A DNA stretch of 64,000 bases from Geomicrobium sediminis. Lineage in GTDB: Bacteria > Bacillota > Bacilli > Bacillales > Marinococcaceae. This document shows, one piece after another, positions 44,521-52,572 of the stretch. The number at the start of each line of letters is the position of its first letter. The stretch's first letter is position 1. The translations under genes were made by a program, and so were the position numbers. Location: assembly GCF_016908595.1 (NCBI RefSeq), contig NZ_JAFBEC010000003.1, positions 344,209-408,208 of the forward strand, written 5' to 3'. The notes under the pieces were generated by a model that had not been told where the DNA came from, searched no databases, and saw only the letters and a program-made list of their open reading frames with translations.

Positions 44521-45117
44521 GTGTCAAAGAAATTGTGGCTTAGCTTGGTGGGTATTGGTGTGATCTCAAGTGGATTTATTGTTTCGGATGTAGGGGCAGA
44601 AGGGAGAGAGGGGACGACTGAAGTTCAAGTAAACTTTGTACGTGATGGGGATCCCGGGGATCCTGATGGGGCGCTTCGCTTTGAACAAGTAATAGAAGAT
44701 TTTAGCTTCGGTGAGCAGTCCATCTCTTCATCTTCTCAAACATATACGGTAACAGACGGTATAGAACGTTTCGTAGAAGTGACAGATAACCGAGGAACTG
44801 GTGCAGGATGGGACGTGCAAGTACGTGCTCCACAATTAGCATCAGAAAATGCTGAATTAACAGGTGCCGAGCTTTTGCTAACGCCTTCATCAATTTCATC
44901 TGATTCATCAAACGTCTCTAACCCTCCTTCACTTTCTGGAACAATTCGGGTGACGGATGCTGCACAATCAATTATAAGTGCAGAAGTAAATGAAGGGTTA
45001 GGAACTTGGGAAACAAACTTCTTACCTACAAACCTGGAGCTTGTTGTACCACCAGGAACGGCTCGAGTGGATGACTATTCGACGACAATTACGTGGATGC
45101 TTTTAAGTACACCTTAA
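44521..45117 (+). CDS. Small WxL-domain surface protein
   Basis: Exported protein of 198 residues. A signal peptide precedes a mature part that is almost entirely one WxL domain. The first motif reads WDV at residues 97-99 (the usual form is WxL) and the second is WML at 192-194, followed by LSTP at the very end. WxL domains bind peptidoglycan without covalent attachment. The DGDPGDPDGALRFEQVIEDFSFG start also fits the family. GTG start behind GAGGAGG. It heads a three-gene WxL locus. A short palindrome, TACTC-AGT-GAGTA at 44476-44488, lies 30 bases upstream and may be an operator. Confidence 0.85.
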   Translation: MSKKLWLSLVGIGVISSGFIVSDVGAEGREGTTEVQVNFVRDGDPGDPDGALRFEQVIEDFSFGEQSISSSSQTYTVTDGIERFVEVTDNRGTGAGWDVQVRAPQLASENAELTGAELLLTPSSISSDSSNVSNPPSLSGTIRVTDAAQSIISAEVNEGLGTWETNFLPTNLELVVPPGTARVDDYSTTITWMLLSTP

Positions 45118-45177
45118 CGATGGGGCTGCATGAGCAGCCCTTATTGTCACGATGAATAGAATGATGAACAGTGTGAG

Positions 45178-46146
45178 GTGTATGAAGTGAAGTATTGTTA
45201 TGCTGTGATTGTTAGCGTATTCATGTTTGTGGTTTATTCTGACACGACGTATGCAAATGAGCCATCATTTACGGTTACACCACTATTTCCAGAAGAACAA
45301 ATCGATGGAAACGAGTCTTATTATGAACTGCAACTAGATCCTACTGAGTCAACGGAGTTTGAAGTTGTTCTACACAATCTGAGTTCAAAAGAAGTTACAG
45401 TAAACGCTTCGCTGTTTCCTGCTGTGACAAATGAGCACTTTGTGATTGATTATATTGAGGCGGAGAGTGAAATTGCAGATCTCATCGATGTAGAGCCGAG
45501 TGTCACCCTTGGTCCTCACGAAGTGAAGACAATCGATGTCGCCGTACAAGTTCCCGATCAGGCTTTTGACGGGTTTTTACTCGGAGGTTTGTATTTTGAA
45601 GAAGCCTACGATGAAAACATAACAAATGGTGGCATTTCAAATGAATACGCGTATCTCATTGGTTTACAACTGACGAATGATCATGAACAACATGGAGCAA
45701 TTGAACCAGAATTAAGTTTTATCAATGTTGAACCGATTACGTATGAGAATAGACCACGTATTAACGTATCATTTCAAAATGATACTGCGATTATTATAGA
45801 TGACTTAACGGTTGTAACTGAAATATTTACAGATGAAGGTGAACGGATTGCATCACATGAAAAAGTAGATGGTCGAATGGCACCGAGTTCAGCGGTCACG
45901 TATGGGGTAGAACTGTCTGAAGTTTTAAAGCCAGGCACCTATACTGCAAACGTTACGGCGACAAACGACGTCGACGAGTGGGTATGGGAAGAGGAATTAA
46001 CAATTGAAGAGGAAGATTTTGCTGAAGCGGAAATGATTGAAGAAGAATCGACAGGACCTTTCCCTTATTGGATGATGATCATGATGGTCGTCGCGATTCT
46101 TTTCGTGCCAATTGCATTCATTTCAGGACGACGTGGTCGTTCATGA
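45178..46146 (+). CDS. WxL-interacting membrane-anchored protein (DUF916/DUF3324)
   Basis: Protein of 322 residues with a signal peptide, two immunoglobulin-like domains and one C-terminal transmembrane helix (WMMIMMVVAILFVPIAFISG) with a basic end. The first domain (FTVTPLFPEEQ, then ESTEFEVVLHNLSSKEVTVNASL) matches DUF916. The second (ISNEYAYLIGLQLTND onward) matches DUF3324. Such proteins form the membrane-bound partner of WxL proteins and are thought to tie the complex to the cell envelope. Its stop overlaps the start of the large WxL gene by four bases (ATGA), so the two are coupled. Confidence 0.87.
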   Translation: MYEVKYCYAVIVSVFMFVVYSDTTYANEPSFTVTPLFPEEQIDGNESYYELQLDPTESTEFEVVLHNLSSKEVTVNASLFPAVTNEHFVIDYIEAESEIADLIDVEPSVTLGPHEVKTIDVAVQVPDQAFDGFLLGGLYFEEAYDENITNGGISNEYAYLIGLQLTNDHEQHGAIEPELSFINVEPITYENRPRINVSFQNDTAIIIDDLTVVTEIFTDEGERIASHEKVDGRMAPSSAVTYGVELSEVLKPGTYTANVTATNDVDEWVWEEELTIEEEDFAEAEMIEEESTGPFPYWMMIMMVVAILFVPIAFISGRRGRS

Positions 46147-47765
46147 AAGTATTCATTCAAAGTTTAAGTCTTATTCTATTGTTGTCCATTCAACCTTACG
46201 TAGAGGGAACTGAACTCGAAGATTGTGAAGTGGACGACGAAGACTACGTTTGTGAGGAACTTGATGAAGAAGAGATTCTCGAAGACATTGAAGAATACGA
46301 AGAAAACGAAGAACAAGAAGACATAGTCGATCAGATTGATGAGTCGTTACTTCCTGAGAATCGTGAGCATGATGAAGGTGAAGAGTCAATTGATCACACG
46401 GAGAATCCAGAAGAAACCATTGAAAAAGAAGATGAAGCACCAGCTGAAGATGAGGTCGAACAAGAAGAGAATGCACCGGAAGAGGACGATGAACCATCAA
46501 TAGAACGAGAAGTCATAGAGCAAGAAGTCATGTATGAAACGATGAATGTGAGAAACTCATCACTTTCATTGGCGCATACACCGATGGGAGATCATACTTT
46601 TTCAGCAGGAACCTTGCGTTTAGAAACGAGGAACACGGCTTATTTTTATGGGCTCCTCAACTTAGTAGCTAGCAATGAATTTAAAATCGACATCCAATTG
46701 CCAGCTGAGATTCCAGTTGAACAATTTGCCCAATCGATAACGAGTGCTAGCATCCAAATGGGGTCAAGGTCTCGTCAGATTAACAAAAATGATTTTATTG
46801 TCGTACAAGGTCAAAATAAAATCACACTCAATACGCAGTATAGCTCAAACATTTTTGAATGGCTTTTGAACATTATTGGACTAATTGGAAGGGATCGAGA
46901 AGTAACATTAAGGATCGATGCAGACCTTAAAGCGATGAACTTTGAAGATGATTTATTGCCGCCCCATCCAAATAAAGCATTGCCATTCTCGAGTACGTTT
47001 ACATTAGACCGTGGGGGAGCTCCTGGTGTTTCCCACCGAACATTGCAAACGTGGAACTCTGAAATTGAGTTTCATGATCATGATGGCAGTTTATTGCCAT
47101 TAGAAAATGGGCTACCAGTAATTGAACTACCGTTTAATAATGACGGTGAACCTTTTCAATTTCTTGATTATGTTTCGGTGAGGAATGTGTTTACAGGTGA
47201 GTTAAGTAACAATGCTCAATTTGTCGCAACGCATAATGAAGTTGTAGAGCAAGATCACCTGCAAAGGCCAGGCGATTATGGTTTAAAAGTAGGTGGTAAG
47301 GATCAAAGTGGGACATCTTTACGTGTAAAAGAAGCAATCATACGTGTAAAACCAGGCAATGTCTATTTTGAGAATGTACCAATGGCATTCAACTTTGGGG
47401 ACGTTCCTGTAAACGATCAATCGGCCATTCACACTCGTCAACAAGGACATGGTCATTTAAACGTTGTAGATGAAACCGGTGAACATTCACCTAGTTGGCG
47501 CGTTCATGCGGCACTCGAAAAGCCTCTTACCTCGATGCTTCATTCAGAAGTGGTGCTACCAGAAGCGATTGTGTTCGTTAATAAGAACAAGGAAAAAACG
47601 GTCTTATCAAATAGCTCCATACTCGTTTACAAACCAACGCATAATGGGGTGGAGCATCCAATTCAATGGCAGATCGATGAAGGCGTACTTCTACAAACAG
47701 CCCCTCATCAAAGAGTTGGATCATTTGAAGGATCTGTCCGTTGGACGTTAGTAAATGCACCTTAA
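46143..47765 (+). CDS. Large WxL-domain surface protein with acidic stalk
   Basis: Exported protein of 540 residues. A signal peptide is followed by about 105 residues in which roughly half are Glu or Asp, an extended acidic stalk. A middle region of about 200 residues contains beta-rich segments with no family I recognise. The C-terminal third is a WxL domain: the first motif is in SPSWRVHAALEKP and the last in GSVRWTLVNAP, which ends the chain. The very acidic stalk suits a high-salt or high-pH surface. It is the third gene of the WxL locus, coupled to the DUF916/DUF3324 gene. The long terminator downstream ends the operon. Confidence 0.85.
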   Translation: MKVFIQSLSLILLLSIQPYVEGTELEDCEVDDEDYVCEELDEEEILEDIEEYEENEEQEDIVDQIDESLLPENREHDEGEESIDHTENPEETIEKEDEAPAEDEVEQEENAPEEDDEPSIEREVIEQEVMYETMNVRNSSLSLAHTPMGDHTFSAGTLRLETRNTAYFYGLLNLVASNEFKIDIQLPAEIPVEQFAQSITSASIQMGSRSRQINKNDFIVVQGQNKITLNTQYSSNIFEWLLNIIGLIGRDREVTLRIDADLKAMNFEDDLLPPHPNKALPFSSTFTLDRGGAPGVSHRTLQTWNSEIEFHDHDGSLLPLENGLPVIELPFNNDGEPFQFLDYVSVRNVFTGELSNNAQFVATHNEVVEQDHLQRPGDYGLKVGGKDQSGTSLRVKEAIIRVKPGNVYFENVPMAFNFGDVPVNDQSAIHTRQQGHGHLNVVDETGEHSPSWRVHAALEKPLTSMLHSEVVLPEAIVFVNKNKEKTVLSNSSILVYKPTHNGVEHPIQWQIDEGVLLQTAPHQRVGSFEGSVRWTLVNAP

Positions 47766-47844
47766 CGACTCGACTTACATAGACCAATTCAGTGGAAGTC
47801 GGGTTGAGGGATGTCATAGACAATCAATGTGTATATTCAAGAAT

Positions 47845-47893
47845 AAAACTACGAAATCGGTTGTGCTTAATCGACCAATTTCGTAGTTTTTTT
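47845..47893 (+). terminator. Terminator of the WxL operon
   Basis: A stem of about 17 bp (AAAACTACGAAAT..GGT / ACC..ATTTCGTAGTTTT) with one mismatch is followed by a T-run. The region from here to 48254 (about 360 bases) holds no convincing gene. It is AT-rich and should contain the promoter of the matrix operon; I could not pick a single best -35/-10 pair. Confidence 0.85.
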
Positions 47894-48254
47894 GCTGTTT
47901 GTGACTACAGGACTTATGGATGAACTTCTCGAGAGTTAGTCATTACGGTGCATAAACGTTAATGTATCAATGGTTGTAAAAATGAAAATGGTTTCATCGT
48001 TAATATCGAAAGTATAGCCTCAGTATAAATGGATATATTTGGGTTTTAATAACTTCGATAGTCGGTATATGACATTTGATCATCATTCATAAATCTAGGT
48101 TCTTATACTCGTTTTTACACTAATTTCGAAGACGTGTTGTATAAGAGCGGTAGTCATTGACTATTCGGATTAACAACACAATGTTAAGATTTTTGTAAAA
48201 AGAAAGAACATTTTGTATTAATATGATTATTTTTTGTATTTCAGGAGTGAGCAG

Positions 48255-48428
48255 ATGAAAAGAGTGAAGCTTCTCGTCTACATAGGTTTCAGCTACTTCC
48301 TATTGATATTCATCGCACTACATTCTACACCTACAGAAGCGATGTTTGTCGACGTTGAGCAAGTAAATGGAACGGTCACAGTCGAAAATTGGAGTGAAAG
48401 CGATGAAAAAAGTAACCTCGATTCTTAG
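48255..48428 (+). CDS. TapA-like mini-protein (57 aa) before sipW
   Basis: The product has a signal-anchor segment (LLVYIGFSYFLLIFIAL) and then HSTPTEAMFVDVEQVNGTVTVENW. This part aligns by eye with the processing region of TapA (AAFHDIETFDVSL in Bacillus subtilis) and with the signal type cut by SipW. The remaining 200 residues of a normal TapA are absent. The ATG at 48255 follows AGGAG at the usual distance. Its end overlaps sipW by 26 bases, so translation is coupled, and its place matches tapA in the tapA-sipW-tasA operon. It is either a minimal assembly factor for TasA or a decayed remnant. Confidence 0.65.
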   Translation: MKRVKLLVYIGFSYFLLIFIALHSTPTEAMFVDVEQVNGTVTVENWSESDEKSNLDS

Positions 48429-48978
48429 TGGAGCGTTAACCACATTGCTCACCATCATCTTACTCGTCACTGTTGCGGCGGTCGTAACGACCCAAGTCTC
48501 TGATGGTGAGCCGAGTCTATTCGGATATCAAATAAAAACGGTATTGTCAGGCTCAATGGAGCCAGGTATTGATACAGGTTCCGTCATTCTCGTTCGGGCG
48601 GTCGATGAATCAGGAGTATACCAAGTTGGCGATGTTGTAACGTTTCAAACGTATGAAGGTCCGCTCGTCACTCACCGTATTCACGAAGTCACTGACGGTG
48701 GTCAAAGTTACATAACAAAAGGGGATAACAACCCTCTTCCGGATACACAAGTACTCGAGCCGTCGATGGTTGTTGGTGAATATACTGGCATGACGATTCC
48801 ATACTTAGGGCATGTGTTTTCATTTGTGTCATCCGATGTTGGTGTAATTTTCTTGTTCATAATTCCTGGCTTTCTACTCGTTCTTTACTCGCTGTATACG
48901 ATCGTACGAGCGTTACGTGAAGTTGATCGATTGAGTAAAGAACAACAACAAACGGTGTCATCGTCCCACCAAGAATAG
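48403..48978 (+). CDS. sipW: Signal peptidase I, SipW (ER/archaeal type)
   Basis: Membrane signal peptidase of 191 residues. The catalytic Ser51 lies in VLSGSMEPGID, and the second active residue is His91 in THRIHEV, not Lys; a Ser-His pair defines the ER/archaeal type. The ITKGDNNPLPD loop follows. There is a transmembrane helix at each end. It removes the signals of TasA and TapA in biofilm formation. The start ATG lies inside the TapA-like gene; the TasA gene follows 44 bases later. Confidence 0.92.
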   Translation: MKKVTSILSGALTTLLTIILLVTVAAVVTTQVSDGEPSLFGYQIKTVLSGSMEPGIDTGSVILVRAVDESGVYQVGDVVTFQTYEGPLVTHRIHEVTDGGQSYITKGDNNPLPDTQVLEPSMVVGEYTGMTIPYLGHVFSFVSSDVGVIFLFIIPGFLLVLYSLYTIVRALREVDRLSKEQQQTVSSSHQE

Positions 48979-49022
48979 TTGTTGGGCGTTGCATAATATA
49001 ACTCACTTTAGGAGGAATGGTC

Positions 49023-49613
49023 ATGAGTAACAACAATGTAAAAAAGCAACTCGGGTTAGGTGTTGCAACTGCGGCACTAGGACTTACGCTAATTGGAGGG
49101 GGAACGTATGCCTACTTTAGCGACAGCGTGACGACGAATAATACGTTTGCAGCTGGTACGTTGGATTTAAGTGCTAGTCCAAACCAGATTATTGAAGTAG
49201 ACAACATCAAGCCTGGCGACTCCTTTATTGAAGATTTTGAGCTTGTGAATGATGGTAGTTTAGACATCGGTTCTGTGACGATTGATACAAATTACCGTGT
49301 CATTGATGTAAAAGGTGATAACACCGATGATTTCGGAGATTTCATTGAAGTTGAATTTCTCTATAACGTCAATAATTTTGATGAAGTCATCTATGAGACG
49401 ACGTTAAGTGAGCTTCAAGATATGTCTCCAGAAGCTGTCAACCAGAACATCTTTTATCCAGAGCTTGGTGATCGTGGATTACCTGTAGGTGAAAGTCACG
49501 ACCTCGTTGTACAGTTTAACTTTAAAGGTGATGTGGATGCTGATTTGAACCAATTCCAAGGTGATTCTCTGCAACTGGATTGGACGTTCATTGCAACACA
49601 AGATATCGAATAG
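49023..49613 (+). CDS. tasA: TasA/camelysin-family matrix fibre protein
   Basis: Secreted protein of 196 residues that forms biofilm or surface fibres. The signal region LGLGVATAALGLTLIGGGTYAYFSD and the following NTFAAGTLDLSA are the SipW-type signal and the start of the mature jelly-roll. LKPGDS-like NIKPGDSFIEDFELVNDG and the LDWTFIATQDIE end are also typical. It is somewhat shorter than TasA of Bacillus subtilis (261), closer to camelysin/CalY size. The ATG at 49023 has the better spacing from AGGAGG; the one at 49017 is too near. Confidence 0.9.
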   Translation: MSNNNVKKQLGLGVATAALGLTLIGGGTYAYFSDSVTTNNTFAAGTLDLSASPNQIIEVDNIKPGDSFIEDFELVNDGSLDIGSVTIDTNYRVIDVKGDNTDDFGDFIEVEFLYNVNNFDEVIYETTLSELQDMSPEAVNQNIFYPELGDRGLPVGESHDLVVQFNFKGDVDADLNQFQGDSLQLDWTFIATQDIE

Positions 49614-49679
49614 CTAAAATTTTGATTTAATCTTATTCTTTTTAATTTTTTAAATAAAACAATCTATCGGGAGGTTTTT

Positions 49680-52052
49680 ATGAGTCGAAGCAAATATATT
49701 CAAAAACGTTCCTGGCTTGCATTAGGCGCTCTGCTGTTTGCAACGAGCTCTATTCAAGTCGCCTCAGCTGATGAAGGCTCTGCTACTTTGGCACCCCCAA
49801 CGACGGGCTTTGAAGATCGTAACCAAGAGCATTGGTCTACGTTTGATGAAGAAATTAATTTTCTAAATGAGTTGTCTGAATCAGATCTTGCTTCTTATTC
49901 AGAAGTTGGACAAACGGTTGAAGGAAGACCTATTCATCTCGTACGAATTGGCGATCAAACGTTAACGGATGAAGAAGTAGCAGAAGGTCGCAATATGCTC
50001 GTTGTTGCTACACAGCACGGAAACGAACCAGCAGGACGTGAGATGGCATTGCAATTTATGAGAGATCTCGCGTTTACTGACGATGAGGGAATTCTTGAGC
50101 AACTGGAAGAATCCACTGTACTCTTCGTGCCAACAGCAAATCCAGACGGATTTATTCGTGACCAACGGGCAAACGCCAACAATGTCGATATGAACCGAGA
50201 CCATCTCGTGCTTCAACAACCTGAAACGAGAGCACTTGCAGAAGTGCTAGATACGTATCAACCAGACTTGACGGTCGATGCCCATGAGCGACCAAGAGCA
50301 TACGGTAACCCAGACATTGAATTTTTATGGCCAAGAAACTTGAACATTGATGAAGACATTCGGGCTTTAAGTGAATCGCTCGTTGAAGACGTACTTATTG
50401 ATGATATTGCAGAACAAGGCTTCACAACTGGAATTTATGGAACGCCTGGTGGAGCTGGAAATGGTGACGAGCGAATTTCTAGAAACATGCTCGGCTTACG
50501 TCATGGATTAGGCTTGTTAACGGAAACGGCAGGAATGCAAGAACCAGTAAAACGAGTCGATGCACAAATGGCAACCATTGAAGCAACGTTTGATTTTTAC
50601 ACAGAACAGTTTGAAGAGATTGGTGAAGCTGTTCAAGCTGCGCCAGAAAAACGAGCACAAGATGGAGCGACAGGTGCCACTCCTTTTTACTTCGACGGAG
50701 CGGACAACTGGGATCCAACCATTGTGCAAGACCCTCACTACTGTGGATACCTATTGCATGAACAACAAGTAGATGAACTTGGACATATCGTGGACGCCTT
50801 TTCTCTTGAGACTGAAAAGGTAAGTACGTACGGCACGTTCGTTTCAATGGGACAACCGATGATGACGGTCATTCCAAAGCTTATGGACTCGGATGCGTTG
50901 TATAACGAAGTGAACGCATTGCCTCTTTCATCTTGTGAGCAACCGCGAGTAACGGCAAGTCATTTAAATGATTTTGTAGACATTTTAGATGAAGAAGGAG
51001 CCTTCTCAACGACGGCAATTCATCGTGCGCTTGATCTTCATACAACAACTCTCGCACACTTTGAAAATCGTGGACAAGAAGATCGTCTTTTAGAACATAC
51101 GCGAGGATTCCAAGCGTTGTTAAACCGTTATCAAGATCAAATGACTGACGAAGCGTACTCCATGCTTTATACGTTTGCATATGATTTGATGGACTATTAT
51201 GAACTCGTATTTGATGTGGACCGTGCGATGGGTCACATTTCGCACTTAAGTGAAACAATTGGGCCGAGAGTAGCAGGCGCAGATTCAGAGCGTGAAGCAG
51301 CGGCATACATCGAAAGAGAGTTTGAACGTCTAGGTTATGAGACAGAACAACATCTCTTTGATATTCGTAATGGACAAGCTGAGTCTCAAAACGTTATAGC
51401 AGTGAAAGAAGCAGACGGTGTTGAAAACCCTGAAATTGTTTACGTAACGGCGCACTATGACAGCGTAAGCGTCTCCCCGGGAGCAAACGACAACGCTTCA
51501 GGAACAGCAGCTATTATTGAATTGGCACGTATTTTAGAGGATGTGCCAAGTGAAAAAGAAGTACGCTTTATTGCCTTTGGAGCAGAAGAAATTGGATTAG
51601 TAGGAGCCCGTGAGTACGTCGCACAATTATCTGAAGAAGAGATTGATCGCAGTGCTGCAAACTATAATCTTGATATGATTGCGACAAACTATGAAACAAC
51701 GTCACAAATGCACATTACGACCGTAGACGGTGAAGAGAATGCAGTTTGGGATTCTTCTGTTCATGCAGCTGAAGTTTTAGGCTATAATCACAATGATTAT
51801 ACACTTCATCAACTTGGACGCTCAGATCATGTACCGTTCCATGACGCTGGAATTGATGCTGCACTTTACATCTGGATGGAACCAGGCACACCTCCAGGAG
51901 CCGCAAGACCTGAGCCTTGGTATCACACACCAGAAGATACAATTGACCGAATCAGCCCGGAGCGCTTGCAATGGGTAGGAGATCTCATTGATGTCGCTGT
52001 AACAGATCTTATTTCTCAAGAAGACATTGAAGCAGCAGAAGACGCAGCATAA
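49680..52052 (+). CDS. Secreted dual metallopeptidase: M14 carboxypeptidase fused to M28 aminopeptidase
   Basis: Exported protein of 790 residues with a signal ending VASADE. Residues 45-320 are an M14 zinc carboxypeptidase: HGNE gives His113 and Glu116, VDAHE gives His202, and the catalytic Glu282 is in LTETAG. A linker region of about 190 residues follows. Residues 515-785 are an M28 peptidase with His592 (AHYDS), Asp604 (GANDNASG), the Glu pair 636-637 (GAEEIG), Asp665 (NLDMIA) and His749 (WYHTPEDT). Both sets of zinc ligands are complete. It may trim peptides from both ends outside the cell. It lies 66 bases after tasA and may belong to the matrix operon. Confidence 0.88.
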   Translation: MSRSKYIQKRSWLALGALLFATSSIQVASADEGSATLAPPTTGFEDRNQEHWSTFDEEINFLNELSESDLASYSEVGQTVEGRPIHLVRIGDQTLTDEEVAEGRNMLVVATQHGNEPAGREMALQFMRDLAFTDDEGILEQLEESTVLFVPTANPDGFIRDQRANANNVDMNRDHLVLQQPETRALAEVLDTYQPDLTVDAHERPRAYGNPDIEFLWPRNLNIDEDIRALSESLVEDVLIDDIAEQGFTTGIYGTPGGAGNGDERISRNMLGLRHGLGLLTETAGMQEPVKRVDAQMATIEATFDFYTEQFEEIGEAVQAAPEKRAQDGATGATPFYFDGADNWDPTIVQDPHYCGYLLHEQQVDELGHIVDAFSLETEKVSTYGTFVSMGQPMMTVIPKLMDSDALYNEVNALPLSSCEQPRVTASHLNDFVDILDEEGAFSTTAIHRALDLHTTTLAHFENRGQEDRLLEHTRGFQALLNRYQDQMTDEAYSMLYTFAYDLMDYYELVFDVDRAMGHISHLSETIGPRVAGADSEREAAAYIEREFERLGYETEQHLFDIRNGQAESQNVIAVKEADGVENPEIVYVTAHYDSVSVSPGANDNASGTAAIIELARILEDVPSEKEVRFIAFGAEEIGLVGAREYVAQLSEEEIDRSAANYNLDMIATNYETTSQMHITTVDGEENAVWDSSVHAAEVLGYNHNDYTLHQLGRSDHVPFHDAGIDAALYIWMEPGTPPGAARPEPWYHTPEDTIDRISPERLQWVGDLIDVAVTDLISQEDIEAAEDAA

Positions 52053-52095
52053 TTAGAAGTAAGACCGCCCCCCTTGATTCGAAGTACGTACGATG

Positions 52096-52128
52096 AAGGC
52101 ATAACTCATGATGAGTTATGCCTTTTTT
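52096..52128 (+). terminator. Terminator of the peptidase gene
   Basis: Perfect 12-bp stem AAGGCATAACTC / GAGTTATGCCTT followed by six T. Confidence 0.93.
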
Positions 52129-52151
52129 GGCGAGATTGTAGCATTCGACAT

Positions 52152-52507
52152 GGTGTAAGAGAGCGGTAGTGTGTAGCAAGAGGACGGTAGTGTGTAGCAA
52201 GAGCAAGGTAGCGTGTAGCAAGAGGACGGTAGTGTGGTGCAAGAGAGCGGTGGTGTGTAGCAAGAGAGCGGTAGCGTGTAGCAAGAGGACGGTAGTGTGT
52301 AGCAAGAGGACGGTAGCGTGTAGCAAGAGCAAGGTAGTGTGTAGCAAGAGAGCGGTAGTGTGTAGCAAGAGGACGGTAGTGTGTAGCAAGAGCAAGGTAG
52401 CGTGTAGCAAGAGCGAGGCAGCGTGGTGCAAGAGCAAGGAAGCGTGGTGCAAGAGCAGTACAGTGCGGTGTGAGAGCACGGTAGCGCGCGTTGCAAGACA
52501 AAGGTAA
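52152..52507. repeat. 21-bp tandem repeat array, about 16 copies
   Basis: Units read GTGTAGCAAGAG, then three variable bases, then GGTAGT or GGTAGC. The variable triplet is nearly always GAC, CAA or AGC. The first copy and the last three are degenerate. The array lies wholly between the terminator of the peptidase gene and the minus-strand terminator of the TRAP operon, so it should be little transcribed. Because 21 is a multiple of three, open frames run across it on both strands, but none has a ribosome site and none shows third-base bias. The repeats touch each other with no spacers, so it is not a CRISPR. Confidence 0.9.
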
Positions 52508-52514
52508 CGTAGCC

Positions 52515-52550
52515 AAAAAACCCGCTCCAAAGCATTCACTTTGGAGCGGG
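52515..52550 (-). terminator. Terminator of the TRAP transporter operon (minus strand)
   Basis: Perfect 12-bp stem CCCGCTCCAAAG / CTTTGGAGCGGG, flanked on the left by six A that read as T on the minus strand. Confidence 0.93.
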
Positions 52551-52572
52551 CTCACCCGTACCGTACCTACAA

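Noticed and set aside
48203..48209. SinR-like heptamer AAAGAAC upstream of the TapA-like gene
   Set aside because: A single 7-base match in an AT-rich region is expected by chance; at least a paired site would be needed to propose SinR control.
52152..52507. Possible CRISPR array
   Set aside because: The units are contiguous, with no unique spacers, and no cas genes are present.
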